A stretch of 64,000 bases of DNA from Chloroflexota bacterium (lineage in GTDB: Bacteria > Chloroflexota > UBA6077 > JACCZL01). The notes beneath the pieces were generated by a model, which was given only the letters and a program-made list of their open reading frames with translations, made no database searches and was not told the origin of the DNA. The stretch is taken from positions 16,135-80,134 of the forward strand of contig JADZEM010000223.1 in the NCBI GenBank assembly GCA_020850535.1, written 5' to 3'. Both the position numbers and the translations under genes were made by a program. Shown in pieces: positions 26,552 to 36,073 of this stretch (positions are counted from its first letter, which is position 1; the number at the start of each line of letters is the position of its first letter).

Positions 26552-27900
26552 AGCGGCTCACGCAAGATCGACCGCGGGCGGAGGACGGCGAGACGAGCGT
26601 GCCCGGCCCGCTCGACGCGCCGCGCACAGACGTCGCCGTGCGCATGGGCCACACGTTCCGTGCGCTCCGGCACGCCGACTTCCGCGCGTTCTGGGTGGGG
26701 CAGGTCGTCTCCAACACGGGCACCTGGATGCAGAGCATCGCCCAGGCGTGGTTGATTCTCAAGCTGACCAACTCGCCGCTGGCGCTCGGGACGCTCACGA
26801 TGCTCCAGGCGCTGCCGGTGCTGCTGCTCGGGCTGTTCGGCGGGGTCATCGCGGACCGCTTCCCGAAGCGGACGCTGCTGCTGGTCACCCAGAGCATCAT
26901 GTTCGTGCAGGCCGTGGCGCTCGGCGTGCTGACCTACACCGACACGATTCAGATCTGGCAGCTGTACACGCTGGCGCTGAGCCTTGGCGTGCTCAACGCC
27001 CTGGACAACCCCACCCGCCAGACGCTCGTCTCCGAGCTGGTGCCCGCCGAAGACCTCCCGAACGCGGTGGCGCTGAACTCCCTGAGCTTCAACACCTCGC
27101 GCCTGCTCGGGCCGGCCATCGGCGGGGTGACCATCGCGCTGGTGGGTGTGGCCGGCTGCTACTTCCTGAACGCCGTCAGCTTCATGGGGGTGATCTCCAG
27201 CCTGCTGCTGATCCGCGCCCGGCCGAAGCCCGCGCCAGCGGATCGGCGGCGCGGCTCGATGCTGCTGCAGGTCCGTGAGGGACTGCACTACGCCTGGAAC
27301 ACGCCAGACGTGATGTTCGTGGTGATCGCGATGGCCGCCATCGGGACGTTTGGCTACAACTTCCAGACGGTGCTGCCGCTCGTCGCCGAGTACGTGCTGA
27401 ACGCCAGCCCGGCCAGCTTCGGCCTGCTCACCTCCTCCATGGCGCTCGGGTCCGTCGGGTCGGCGCTGTTCATGGCCAGCCGGGGCAGCGTCTCACGGCA
27501 GCGGATCTTCGTGGGGGCTATCGGCTTCAGCGTCCTGCTGTTCTCGGTCTCGTTTGCCAGCTCGTGGTACGTGCTGATCCCGCTGCTGGTGGCCCTCGGC
27601 GTGTTCAGTATCCTGTTCGGGTCGAGCGTCAATGTGCATCTGCAGACGGTCACGCCGCCGGCCTTGCGCGGCCGGGTGATGAGCATCTACACGCTCCTGT
27701 TCCTCGGCTCGACGCCCTTCGGCAGCATGATCGTCGGCACGCTGGCCGAGCACCAGGGCGTGCAGGTGGCGCTTGCCGAGATGGCGATCTGCTGCGGCAT
27801 CGGTGTGCTGGCGAGCCTGCTGTACTTGAGCCGCGTGCGTCACGTGCTCGACGCCACGGACCTCGCCGGGCAGACGCCGGAGCCAGCCACCGCCGCGTGA
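26548..27900 (+). CDS. MFS transporter (EntS/transmembrane secretion effector type)
   Basis: 450 residues with about 12 membrane helices. FRALRHADFRAFWVGQVVSN and GTWMQSIAQAWLILKLTNSP are typical of the MFS_3/EntS-like group; GGVIADRFPKRTLLLVTQ is the loop 2-3 MFS motif. The ATG at 26548 lies downstream of GGGGAGGG and overlaps the marR stop. Probably exports small organic compounds; the substrate cannot be predicted. Its stop is five bases from the end of the convergent MBL-fold gene. Confidence 0.9.
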   Translation: MKRLTQDRPRAEDGETSVPGPLDAPRTDVAVRMGHTFRALRHADFRAFWVGQVVSNTGTWMQSIAQAWLILKLTNSPLALGTLTMLQALPVLLLGLFGGVIADRFPKRTLLLVTQSIMFVQAVALGVLTYTDTIQIWQLYTLALSLGVLNALDNPTRQTLVSELVPAEDLPNAVALNSLSFNTSRLLGPAIGGVTIALVGVAGCYFLNAVSFMGVISSLLLIRARPKPAPADRRRGSMLLQVREGLHYAWNTPDVMFVVIAMAAIGTFGYNFQTVLPLVAEYVLNASPASFGLLTSSMALGSVGSALFMASRGSVSRQRIFVGAIGFSVLLFSVSFASSWYVLIPLLVALGVFSILFGSSVNVHLQTVTPPALRGRVMSIYTLLFLGSTPFGSMIVGTLAEHQGVQVALAEMAICCGIGVLASLLYLSRVRHVLDATDLAGQTPEPATAA

Positions 27901-27905
27901 CCCCC

Positions 27906-28841
27906 CTACATGCTCCACCAGCGGACCACGCCGCTGATGTTCGCGGCCAGCCCGTTCTGGAAGTTCGCCCAGGAGCCGTAGCGCGGCGTGAGCGCCGTCC
28001 GCACCGCCGCGATCATCGCCTCTGAGTTGTCGGCGTGGCCGGCCGCCCGGGCGTCGCGGATGGCAGCCATCAGATCCAGGTAGTACTGGCGATGGTCCTG
28101 CAAGTCCTGGCGCGTGCCCCAGATGTTGGCCTGGGGACCGTGCCCCGACAGGACGACCTCGAAGTCAAACGACTGGTCCACCCGCTCCAGGAAGGCGACG
28201 AACGCCTCCGGCGAGGCCTGCGGGAGATCGCTGAACGGCAGCGTGCGGATGCGGCCAAGATCGACGGTCATGATGACCTTCTGGGCCGGGTAGGCGAAGA
28301 TCAGGTAGTCGGTCTGCTCGGTGATGCCGGCCCAGTGCAGCTCGAAATGCTTGCCGCCAAGATCCAGGGGCATGGTCTTGTCGAACGTCACCGTTGGCGC
28401 GGGCGAGGTCGGATCGTTGCGCGACTCGAACGCCGCCTTCGCGTTGGCGTGGCTCACGAACGTGGCCGTGTCCGAGAAGACGGCCCCGCCGGTGCCATGG
28501 TCCGGCGCCGCGTGGCTGTACACCAGGAACTTCACGGGCTGTGGGGTGATCGAGGCAATCGCCGCCTTCAGGGCGACTGGCGCTTGCGGGTTGCCGCCGC
28601 CGCCAATCGGGTCGACCACCACGACGCCTTCGTCGGTGGGCACAAACAGCGACACGTGGTTCAGGTAGCGGAACGCGTAGACATCCTCGCGCACCCGCAC
28701 CAGCTCCGCCACGGACTGCGGCAGTTGTGGCTGCTGCTGCTGCGCGAGCGCTGGCGAGACGCCGGCCAGCACCAGCGTCAGCAGGGCAAGGAACGCCGCG
28801 AACCGGGCCGTGCTCGCAGCACGCTGCACCACCATCATCAT
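27906..28841 (-). CDS. Secreted metallo-beta-lactamase-fold protein with altered metal motif
   Basis: 311 residues. The signal peptide ends at about PALA33. The fold is clear (VREDVYAFRYLN, VVVVDPIGG, TVDLGRI, LSGHGPQ). The HxHxDH metal motif reads H110-A-A-P-D114-H115, so the second His is missing. The remaining ligands (a later His, D of VDLGRI, H of LSGHGP) appear present, so a one-metal or non-catalytic form is possible. The start is one of three consecutive ATG codons after GGAGGA; the first (28841) is used here. Divergent from the SDR gene. Confidence 0.82.
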   Translation of the reverse strand: MMMVVQRAASTARFAAFLALLTLVLAGVSPALAQQQQPQLPQSVAELVRVREDVYAFRYLNHVSLFVPTDEGVVVVDPIGGGGNPQAPVALKAAIASITPQPVKFLVYSHAAPDHGTGGAVFSDTATFVSHANAKAAFESRNDPTSPAPTVTFDKTMPLDLGGKHFELHWAGITEQTDYLIFAYPAQKVIMTVDLGRIRTLPFSDLPQASPEAFVAFLERVDQSFDFEVVLSGHGPQANIWGTRQDLQDHRQYYLDLMAAIRDARAAGHADNSEAMIAAVRTALTPRYGSWANFQNGLAANISGVVRWWSM

Positions 28842-29256
28842 CAGTCCTCCCGGCCTCGCGCTCACGGCGAGGCATCCTCGAGACCTCGACGCCGGCCGCG
28901 CTGCCGTCGTCGGATGAGCCGTCGCTTCCTCCGTCCGCCGCCATCAGCCGCGAGTGCCATCAGCCGCGAGGATGGGCGACCGCTCTCCCCGCATACGCAT
29001 GACAGGGATTTCAGGATTTCTGCCACCTCACCCTGAGACGGTATCCTCCCCACCACTGATTGATCGGCGGGCTTCGCTTCGGCTCCCCGCTCTCGCGCAC
29101 AGGGACGTTGGCGACACGGAGAGGCGGCGCAGCCGAGATGATGTCGGCGAAGCCGATGTTCGCGCCCAGCATGGGCCGTCGTTCGTGAAAGCCGATGTTC
29201 GCGCCGCGCAGCGGAGGGGTTGGGGGTGAGGGCCTCCTGGCAGGGAGCACAGAACC
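28842..29256. other. Intergenic gap between divergent genes with a short direct repeat
   Basis: About 415 bases without a supported gene. AAGCCGATGTTCGCGCC occurs twice (29150-29166 and 29189-29205), 39 bases apart start to start. Promoters of both flanking genes should lie here but no convincing boxes were seen. Confidence 0.5.
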
Positions 29257-30024
29257 ATGCGACTGGAAGGAAAGGTCGCCGTCATCACCGGCGCGGCGAC
29301 CGGCATCGGGCGGGCCACCGCCGTACGCTTCGCGCAGGAGGGCGCGCGCGTCGTCTTCGGGGACGTCAACGACGTTGAGGCCGACGAGACGCTGCGGCAG
29401 ATCGGGCTGGCCGGCGGCCAGGGCACGTTCCTGCACTGCGACGTGCGCCGCTCGGAGGATGTGCATCGGCTGGTTGACGCCGCCGTGACGGCCCACGGGC
29501 AGCTCGACATCATGATGAACAACGTCGGCGTCAACTTCTACGGCAAGGTGCATGAGACGGCCGAAGAGGACTGGCAAGCCTGCCTCAACCTGAATCTCGG
29601 CAGCGTCTACCGTGGCATGCACGCGGCGATCCCGCACATGCTCGAGGCCGGCAGGGGCTCGGTCATCAACACGGCGTCCAATCAAGGGCTGGTGGCGTTC
29701 AACGGCTTCGCGGCGTACGCGGCGGCCAAGGGGGCGATCGTGCAGCTCTCGCGGCAGGCGTCGTTGGACTACGCCCCGAACAACATCCGGGTGAACTGTA
29801 TCTGCCCGGGGGCCGTCCGCACGCCGATGAACCCCGAATTGCTGGACCCGAGTCTGGACGGCGGCGCTCGGCTGGAGCGCTCGTCGTCGCGCATCCCGAT
29901 GCTGCGGATCGGCGAGCCGGAGGAGGTGGCGCAGGCGGCGCTCTACCTCGCCAGCGACGAATCGGCCTGGGTGACCGGGCTGGCGCTGGTGATCGACGGC
30001 GGCGTGACGGTCAAGGGGCCGTAG
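29257..30024 (+). CDS. Short-chain dehydrogenase/reductase (classical SDR)
   Basis: 255 residues with the cofactor motif TGAATGIG (11-18), NNVG (usually NNAG, 88-91), and the catalytic Ser141, Tyr154 and Lys158 (YAAAK). CPGAVRTPMN and the C-terminal VTGLALVIDGG are standard family features. Asp36 after the second strand suggests NAD preference. Reaction: reversible oxidation of an alcohol or sugar; substrate unknown. ATG with AGGGAG nine bases upstream. Convergent with the phosphatase gene. Confidence 0.9.
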   Translation: MRLEGKVAVITGAATGIGRATAVRFAQEGARVVFGDVNDVEADETLRQIGLAGGQGTFLHCDVRRSEDVHRLVDAAVTAHGQLDIMMNNVGVNFYGKVHETAEEDWQACLNLNLGSVYRGMHAAIPHMLEAGRGSVINTASNQGLVAFNGFAAYAAAKGAIVQLSRQASLDYAPNNIRVNCICPGAVRTPMNPELLDPSLDGGARLERSSSRIPMLRIGEPEEVAQAALYLASDESAWVTGLALVIDGGVTVKGP

Positions 30025-30042
30025 GTTCGTGTTGCGCGGCAC

Positions 30043-30061
30043 CCCTCACCCGGGGTGAGGG
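30043..30061. terminator. Hairpin between convergent genes
   Basis: CCCTCACC / GGTGAGGG form an 8-bp stem with a 3-base loop in the 39-base gap between the SDR and the histidine phosphatase. It could serve both directions, but there is no T-run, so factor-independent termination is uncertain. Confidence 0.5.
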
Positions 30062-30063
30062 CG

Positions 30064-30651
30064 TTACAGGCGGGCCGCCCGGATCAGGTCATATTTGGGG
30101 ACCGGGATGCGCTCCCAGGAGGCGTTCGGCGGGAGCGTCGCCAGCGCTTCCCGGAGCGTCATCCCCTGCAACTCGTGCTTGACGACGGCCATGCTGACGC
30201 TGTGCGCCACCACGCAGATCGTCAGCCCCTGGTGCAGCAGCATCATGTCGTCCAGGGCGTCCCGCACCCGCATGCGGACCTCTTCCAGCGTCTCGCCCTC
30301 TGGCAGCCGGAGGTCGATGGGGTGATCCTGCCAGGCGGCCAGTTTCTCGGGGTGGTGCAGCATGATCTCGTCGTGCCGCATCCCTTCCCACTGGCCCTGG
30401 TCGATCTCGTCAAGGCGGGCATCGCGGCGGACCTGCAGCCCGCGCGGCGTTGCGATCTCGACGGCGGTATCGTAGGCTCGCTCCAGGGTGCTGGAGTAGA
30501 CGACATGGATGGCCATATCGGCCAAGGTGCCGGCCAACTGGCGGGCCTGCTGGCGGCCGAAGTCGTTGAGGGGGACGTCCGTCCGTCCCTGGTACCGCCC
30601 CTGGGTGTTCCAGTCAGTCTGGCCGTGGCGGCATAAGATGATCTCCGTCAC
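30064..30651 (-). CDS. Histidine phosphatase, probable glucosyl-3-phosphoglycerate phosphatase
   Basis: 195 residues. The RHG motif CRHGQTDWN contains the phospho-accepting His9; Glu82 (LDEIDQGQWEG) and His150 (VVAHSVS) complete the active site of the phosphoglycerate-mutase-like family. The ATG overlaps the stop of the GpgS fusion gene (ATGA). In mycobacteria the enzyme that dephosphorylates glucosyl-3-phosphoglycerate belongs to this same family, so the coupled position suggests the GpgP step of glucosylglycerate synthesis. A general phosphatase remains possible. Confidence 0.85.
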   Translation of the reverse strand: MTEIILCRHGQTDWNTQGRYQGRTDVPLNDFGRQQARQLAGTLADMAIHVVYSSTLERAYDTAVEIATPRGLQVRRDARLDEIDQGQWEGMRHDEIMLHHPEKLAAWQDHPIDLRLPEGETLEEVRMRVRDALDDMMLLHQGLTICVVAHSVSMAVVKHELQGMTLREALATLPPNASWERIPVPKYDLIRAARL

Positions 30652-32759
30652 CGGGACTCTCCGGGGTGCGCCGGCGCACTCGGCGGCCGGGCTGCTGGTG
30701 GCGTAGAGGCGTTGCGTCTTGGGCGCGGCGGGTGGGCCGCCTGGTACTCGGGGATCAGCGCGATGGGCGGGCGCTCGGCATCGCCGACCTGCCGCAGCTC
30801 CACGTGGAACTGGTCGCGCTGATGCTGGATCAGCTTCATGGTGGTGTTAACCTCGGTCATCAACTGGAGACGGTGGCGCTGTTCGAGGCGCTTCATCACC
30901 ACCTGATGAATGACAAACGACATCACACTTAACGACGCAAGGGACTGATTACGGTGCACCCGCCGCTTGAGATCGACCTGCCCAATGGCCCGCAGGCCGA
31001 ATTGGAGCAGCAAATCGATCAGCAGGCCGGTCTCGACGCCGTAGCCGGTGAAGAACGGCAGTTGCTCCAGCGCGGAGCGCCGCCCGGCCTGCTCGCCGGC
31101 CAGTGGCTGGATCAGTCCGGACAGCTCTGGGTAGTAGAGATTCATCATCGGCCGTGCCACCAGCTCGGTCACGCGCCCGCCGCCCGTGGACTGGAGCACC
31201 CCGCCCGGCCCACGGATCGGCCGCTTGTAGAACCCCTTCACGAACTGCAGCCGCTGATCCCGCAAGAACGGTCCGATCAGGCCGTAGACGAAGCGCGGGT
31301 GGATGTTGCGGATGTCCGTGTCGATCCAGGCGATGATGTCGCCTTTGAGCACGTACAGGCTCTTCCAGAGAGCCTCACCCTTGCCGCGCAGGGAGCCTTG
31401 CTCCGGCAGGATGTCCTGGTGAATGTAGACGGGGACGCCCAGTTCCTCGCAGATCTCGCGGGTGCGGTCCGTGGAGCGGCTGTCGATCACCACGATCTCG
31501 TCGAGGAGGGGGTGGCGGTCCATCAGCTCGGTGCGGATCATCTTGACGATCTGGCCGATGGTCTCCTCTTCGTTGAGGGCCGGCAGGCCGAGGCTGATGG
31601 TGACGCCTTGCTGGCGCTTGAGCCGCACCAGCTGCTCGATGTTCTCGAACTCTTCGCTGTCGTAGGTGTTCTCCGCGAACCACTTGTCCACGATCTGCGA
31701 GATGTCTGGGGCCTCGGCGGCCGTCGCCGTCCGGCCGTAGAGCTGCTCCCACTCTTCGTGGGTGGCCGTGCCCGCGAGCTTCGTCTTGACGACGACGAGC
31801 CCCTTGTCGAGCCGCCGCGCGATCTCCTCGGCAATCGGACCGAAGGTCTCATTGGGGTTCTGCGCGCTGGCCGCCGCGCCCATCACCACGACCTGATGCG
31901 TCTCGGCCTGCCGCAGGATGGCGTCCACGACGGACTGGGCCTCGACCACGACCTCGCGGACGCGGTCCGGGCGGGGGGCGGTCGCGAGGACGGCCTCGAA
32001 CTCCACGCGGTCACGCTCGCGGCTGGCGATGGTCCCCTCGTCTGGGCCGCCGGGGCCACCCGGTCGCTCGATGCGGAGGGCGGTCACCACGCCGTCAACC
32101 CGCTCGGCCAGACCAGTCGCCAGCTTGAACGCCAGGGCTGCGTGCGGACCACCGCGAATCGGCACCAGGATGCGCTTGGCGCTCTGGATACTGACGCCCT
32201 TGGCGATGGCGATGTCGCAGGGGGCGTTGCGGACGGCTTCGTCGATGGTGGTGCCCAGGACCGAGTTTGCGTTGACGCGGCCGCTCCAGCCGAGCAGGAT
32301 CAGGTTGGCGTGCTCTTCCTTGGCGGCCTCGATGATCCCTTGCCAGACTTGCCGATGAACCCGCACGAGGGTTCGCAGCTCGATCTGGGGCGAGCGGTTG
32401 ACCCGCCGCAGCCGGCCGAGCATCTGGCGGTGGATGCGGGCCGGCACGGCCCCGGCGCTGAACCCGATCTCCTCGGGGATCTCGACCACGCCGAGCGGCA
32501 GTACACGGCCGCGGGCCTCGCCTTCGTGGACGGGCATCAGGGCGGCAGCCACCTGGATCAGCCGGCCAGCCGTGCTGAGATCGGTGGTGGGGACCAGGAT
32601 GGTGAACTCGTCCTCGTCGCCAATGGACTCATCTACCAGGAGCTGCGGAACGACGTTCGGCTCGGGCGACGCGGCGTTCTGACTGTTGGCCGGTCCACCG
32701 TGTTCCCCCGTCGCAGAGTCCTCCGTGGTGTGCGCGTCAGTTCGGGGATCGACGAGCAT
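30648..32759 (-). CDS. Tandem universal-stress-domain / glucosyl-3-phosphoglycerate synthase fusion
   Basis: 703 residues. Two UspA-like domains (about 51-188 and 193-328; ILLGWSGR, RILVPIRGG, VVVMGAAAS) are followed by a GT2-type domain (about 386-650). SLGLPALNEEETIGQIV, IAWIDTDIRNIHPRF (DxD at 480-482) and FTGYGVETGLLIDLL match glucosyl-3-phosphoglycerate synthases (GpgS), which join NDP-glucose and 3-phosphoglycerate. The ATG at 32759 follows AGAGGAG and overlaps the GT4 gene by 23 bases. The adjacent phosphatase would finish glucosylglycerate, a compatible solute or polysaccharide primer. The stress domains may regulate it by nucleotide binding (inference). Confidence 0.85.
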   Translation of the reverse strand: MLVDPRTDAHTTEDSATGEHGGPANSQNAASPEPNVVPQLLVDESIGDEDEFTILVPTTDLSTAGRLIQVAAALMPVHEGEARGRVLPLGVVEIPEEIGFSAGAVPARIHRQMLGRLRRVNRSPQIELRTLVRVHRQVWQGIIEAAKEEHANLILLGWSGRVNANSVLGTTIDEAVRNAPCDIAIAKGVSIQSAKRILVPIRGGPHAALAFKLATGLAERVDGVVTALRIERPGGPGGPDEGTIASRERDRVEFEAVLATAPRPDRVREVVVEAQSVVDAILRQAETHQVVVMGAAASAQNPNETFGPIAEEIARRLDKGLVVVKTKLAGTATHEEWEQLYGRTATAAEAPDISQIVDKWFAENTYDSEEFENIEQLVRLKRQQGVTISLGLPALNEEETIGQIVKMIRTELMDRHPLLDEIVVIDSRSTDRTREICEELGVPVYIHQDILPEQGSLRGKGEALWKSLYVLKGDIIAWIDTDIRNIHPRFVYGLIGPFLRDQRLQFVKGFYKRPIRGPGGVLQSTGGGRVTELVARPMMNLYYPELSGLIQPLAGEQAGRRSALEQLPFFTGYGVETGLLIDLLLQFGLRAIGQVDLKRRVHRNQSLASLSVMSFVIHQVVMKRLEQRHRLQLMTEVNTTMKLIQHQRDQFHVELRQVGDAERPPIALIPEYQAAHPPRPRRNASTPPAARPPSAPAHPGESR

Positions 32760-34209
32760 CGACAGGCTCCTCTGGCTGGGTGGCGTGGCCGTCTCCGGGT
32801 GGATGGCCGACACCCGCGTGGGTCTGGTCAGCAGGAACGGAGGCTGGCGGCACGAGCAGCGGCGCGATCCGCTCGCGGTAGACGCGCTCCCAGGCGTACT
32901 GTCGCAGGACGGTGTGGCGCAGCCGGGTGGCAGGGTCTGTTTCCAGGAAATGGGCGATACGCGCGGCGGTCTCGGCGGGCGGGGCATCGAGCGCGAAGCG
33001 ATGGACGCGGTCCCCCGCGATCTCGCGGAACGGCGGGATGTCCGAGCAGAAGACGGGCAGGCGCACCAGGCCGGCCTCGAGGAGCGGTATCCCGAATCCC
33101 TCCTGGGCGCTCGGGAAGATCAGCAGGTCGGCAAGCTGATAGAGATCGTCCATCATCGGGTCGGTGGCTGTCCAGAAACGGCCGCGCGGGTCGTTCTGGC
33201 GGCGCTCCTCGTAGAGGAAGATGACCTCGTTGTGGACATCCAGCTGGGCGCGCTCGGCCTGCAGCTCATCGACATAGTCGACCGAGCGGACGTTGTGCGG
33301 CCCGGGCGGCCCGGTCACCAGCAGACGGGGCCAGAGGCCGAGATCCCGCAGAGCGCGGGTCACGCCGATGGCGTACTCGATGTTCTTACGTTTGGTGATC
33401 CTGGCGGGCAGCAGCATGAAGGGCCAGCCGTCGTCCAGGCGCAGTTGGCGGACGAGCTGGAGGGTGGCGGCGCGCAGGCGGAGCTTGGCGCGCGAGGAGA
33501 CGCCGGCCGGCACGACGACGGGATCGGACGCGGGTTTGGGGGTCTGGGTTTCAGGTGTCAGGGGGCGGGAGCGAGCATCTTCTGACCGCCGATTGCTGAC
33601 GGCTGACTGCTCCCACAGGCGCAGCAGGTCCTGGCGGCGGTCTTCGGAGACGACGACGTAGCGCACGCCCGGCAGGCGCGTCTTGAGCAATGACCACGGC
33701 TCGCGCTCCCGCATCAGCGGGGTGTAGAGCGGGTTCGTCCACGAGAGATCGTGGTTCCAGGCGACCAGCAGCGGCGCCCGTCCTTCGGCGATCAGCCGAG
33801 CGAAGGCGGCGGTCAGCGGCAGGTTGAAGTGCAGGGAGAGGGCGTTGTGGACGATGCAGACGTCGAGGCCTGCGAGGTGCTCGCGGAGGAGGGCCAGCAG
33901 CTCCGTCGCCAGGGCGTCAAATCGGGGTGAGACCTCGCCCGTTTTCAGCTCGTCGTTGACGGCGAGCAGGGCCGGGTGCTTCGAGTCCAGGGGCGGCAGC
34001 AGCGTCACGGGGACGGCGGGATTGAAGCGCCCGCCTCGGCCGGCCAGCACGCGGACGGAGTGCCCCTCGGCCAGGAGCAGCTCGGCGTGCTGGCCCATCA
34101 GCAGCTCAACGCCGCCGACGATGGGCGGGCAGGTGAAGTGGAGAATACCAACGCGCAGAGAGCCGGTCACGGGATCCGCCGTGGCGCGGCTCTCCAGGCT
34201 ACTGGGCAC
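32737..34209 (-). CDS. Glycosyltransferase family 4 with a repeat-derived linker
   Basis: 490 residues. [20 protein letters not shown] is the GT-B acceptor-domain start; [16 protein letters not shown] and [20 protein letters not shown] are donor-domain motifs with the E-x7-E pair. Residues about 199-228, between the two domains, form a Pro/Ser/Thr-rich insertion coded by repeat-like DNA with CTGAC and CCTGAAACC words. The GTG at 34209 overlaps the cysE stop; a GTG at 34170 is an alternative. Possibly part of the glucosylglycerate/glycan route encoded downstream; its substrate is unknown. Confidence 0.87.
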   Translation of the reverse strand: MPSSLESRATADPVTGSLRVGILHFTCPPIVGGVELLMGQHAELLLAEGHSVRVLAGRGGRFNPAVPVTLLPPLDSKHPALLAVNDELKTGEVSPRFDALATELLALLREHLAGLDVCIVHNALSLHFNLPLTAAFARLIAEGRAPLLVAWNHDLSWTNPLYTPLMREREPWSLLKTRLPGVRYVVVSEDRRQDLLRLWEQSAVSNRRSEDARSRPLTPETQTPKPASDPVVVPAGVSSRAKLRLRAATLQLVRQLRLDDGWPFMLLPARITKRKNIEYAIGVTRALRDLGLWPRLLVTGPPGPHNVRSVDYVDELQAERAQLDVHNEVIFLYEERRQNDPRGRFWTATDPMMDDLYQLADLLIFPSAQEGFGIPLLEAGLVRLPVFCSDIPPFREIAGDRVHRFALDAPPAETAARIAHFLETDPATRLRHTVLRQYAWERVYRERIAPLLVPPASVPADQTHAGVGHPPGDGHATQPEEPVDARRSPN

Positions 34210-34852
34210 GACTGGCGTCTCGCTCCAGCCAGGCCAGGCGCTCTTCCAGCTCGACGAGCCGTTGCTGGAGCGCGGCGATAGTCTCCGCTGCCGGGTCGGG
34301 GAGGCGCTGCACGGGCTTGGTGTCCGGGAAGCGCACGCCGACCGTCCGCCCAGGGACGCCCACGACCGTCGAGTACGGCGGCACGTCCGTCACGACGACG
34401 GAGCCTGCGCCGACGCGCGCACCCTCGCCGACCTCGATCGCGCCGATCAGCTGGGCGTGCGCCCCGACGGTCACGCCATCGCGCAGGGTCGGGTGGCGCT
34501 TCTCGTGGAGGCGGCTGGTGCCGCCAAGGGTGACGCCCTGGTAGAGCATGACGTCGTCGCCGATCTCGGCGGTTTCTCCGATGACGACGCCCATGCCGTG
34601 ATCGATGAAGAAGCCTTCGCCGATGGTGGCGGCAGGGTGGATCTCGATGCCGGTCACGGCGCGATTGGCGTGCGAGAGCGCGCGCGCCAGCAGCGGATGA
34701 CCGCGATGGTGCAGGGCGTTCGCCAGCCGGTGCAGCTGGCGGGCGTGGAAGCCCGGGTAGAACAGGACGACTTCGACGTTACTGCGAGCGGCAGGATCGC
34801 GCTCGCGGGCGGAACGGATGTCCCGCCGGATGCTCTTGAGAAGACTTCGCAT
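34199..34852 (-). CDS. cysE: Serine O-acetyltransferase
   Basis: 217 residues with left-handed beta-helix hexapeptide repeats ([40 protein letters not shown]) typical of CysE, which makes O-acetylserine from serine and acetyl-CoA in cysteine synthesis. It is shorter at the N-terminus than the enterobacterial enzyme, and a C-terminal coiled coil ([18 protein letters not shown]) ends it. ATG at 34852 with a weak ribosome site. An unusual partner for glycosyltransferases; the O-acyl group might serve the glycan, but CysE is the better call. Confidence 0.88.
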   Translation of the reverse strand: MRSLLKSIRRDIRSARERDPAARSNVEVVLFYPGFHARQLHRLANALHHRGHPLLARALSHANRAVTGIEIHPAATIGEGFFIDHGMGVVIGETAEIGDDVMLYQGVTLGGTSRLHEKRHPTLRDGVTVGAHAQLIGAIEVGEGARVGAGSVVVTDVPPYSTVVGVPGRTVGVRFPDTKPVQRLPDPAAETIAALQQRLVELEERLAWLERDASRAQ

Positions 34853-34871
34853 AGCAGCGCAGGAGACTCCG

Positions 34872-35336
34872 TTAGACGCGCCCGCGCGGGCGAATGGCGA
34901 TGAACCCGTACAGCGTCGGCTCGAACCGGTTGGCGATGCGGAGGTACTCCTCTTCATTCCCTTCAATCATGAGCTTGTGCATCAGGACAACGTCTCCGTC
35001 CGGAATGGGGTCCACCGGCTGGACGCAGAGCGCCATGATCGGCACGCCCCCCTCGTAGACTTTGACCTGGCCCTGATGCCTCGGGACGCGGTAGATGCGC
35101 CGTGGACGGGAGCGGCTGGGCACTTCGAGATACCCGCGCCTGCACAGATGATGGTACTCCTCCGTGGGAAGAACGTCACGGAGCATCTGCTCGGCGCGCT
35201 CCTGCGCTTCGCGCCAGTCCGAGCGGCGGCCGCCGCCCAGCGGCTGATGGGCCAGCACGCCGACGGGTGCACGGCAGAGCAGGCAGACGATCAGCAGGAC
35301 GAAGAGCAGCTCAAGGGCGATGACGGTGACGACCAC
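34872..35336 (-). CDS. Membrane-anchored hypothetical protein
   Basis: 154 residues. An N-terminal hydrophobic segment ([20 protein letters not shown]) anchors a soluble, charged domain with [17 protein letters not shown] and [16 protein letters not shown]. Family not recognised. GTG start with a weak AAGG ribosome site; it lies 19 bases upstream of cysE on the same strand, so it is probably in the same operon. No catalytic motif is evident. Confidence 0.7.
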   Translation of the reverse strand: MVVTVIALELLFVLLIVCLLCRAPVGVLAHQPLGGGRRSDWREAQERAEQMLRDVLPTEEYHHLCRRGYLEVPSRSRPRRIYRVPRHQGQVKVYEGGVPIMALCVQPVDPIPDGDVVLMHKLMIEGNEEEYLRIANRFEPTLYGFIAIRPRGRV

Positions 35337-35537
35337 GGACCTTCAACCTGAGTGGGTGCAGCAACGGGTCGCGTACGCACGGGGGCCTGGGATAGGGGCT
35401 GATTGCCTCAGAGGGATGATGGCAGACAGGCACAGGGCGATGCGAGGAGCAGCCGAGCGGACGGCACGGCCCGCCCGGCGAGCGACCGGCAGGAGGAAGC
35501 GGCAGCCTGATCTGGCGCCGCGCGCCGCCCGCGGGCG

Positions 35538-35783
35538 TCAGCCGCCGGCGACCCTCGGCACCATGATGATCTGCTCGGCGGTGCGGTCGAACGTGTCGAT
35601 CCGCTGGGCCGGCTTGTCTGGCAGGACTTTGAAGGCGGTCGCGCCTCGGGAGCGCTGCTCCTCGAAGATGCGCTCGGCCTCGCGCACGGCTGCCAGCGCA
35701 TCAGGATCACCCGTCACGAGCTTGCGTTCGTCCCACTCCAGCACGGTGTCGCCTCGTGCTGACAGCACTCGCAGCTTCGACAT
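35538..35783 (-). CDS. Small hypothetical protein (81 residues)
   Basis: A compact, charged protein, MSKLRVLSARGDTVLEWDER..., with a predicted helix (DALAAVREAERIFEEQR) and short strands. No family recognised. AAAGGAGGAAG just ahead of the ATG is a strong ribosome site, which supports reality despite small size. It lies 200 bases upstream of the membrane-anchored hypothetical on the same strand. Confidence 0.7.
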   Translation of the reverse strand: MSKLRVLSARGDTVLEWDERKLVTGDPDALAAVREAERIFEEQRSRGATAFKVLPDKPAQRIDTFDRTAEQIIMVPRVAGG

Positions 35784-36073
35784 CTGAGCTTCCTCCTTTG
35801 CCGGTCGCGGTCGTCCGTGGAAGCACAGAACCCGCCCAGACCCATGTTGCCAGCCCGGGCGGGCGAGAGGGTGCGTGTATCAGCGGACGATGCGAGTCAG
35901 AAGGCGGCGAACGCGCGCCGGCGCCTCTGCCAATGCCTCGGGGCCAGTGTCCGTACTGGCTCCGCCTGTATCAGCCAGTATACTCGGCTCCCCCCCGCTG
36001 TCAAGCTGAATTTCGGGCAGGGAGGCGGCAGCGGTTGGAATCGGCGCGCGGATGGGTTGTGTTCGTGGTCGAC

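Noticed and set aside
29150..29205. Two 17-base direct repeats as an operator pair
   Set aside because: No symmetry within the repeat, no nearby promoter boxes; probably remnants of local duplication.
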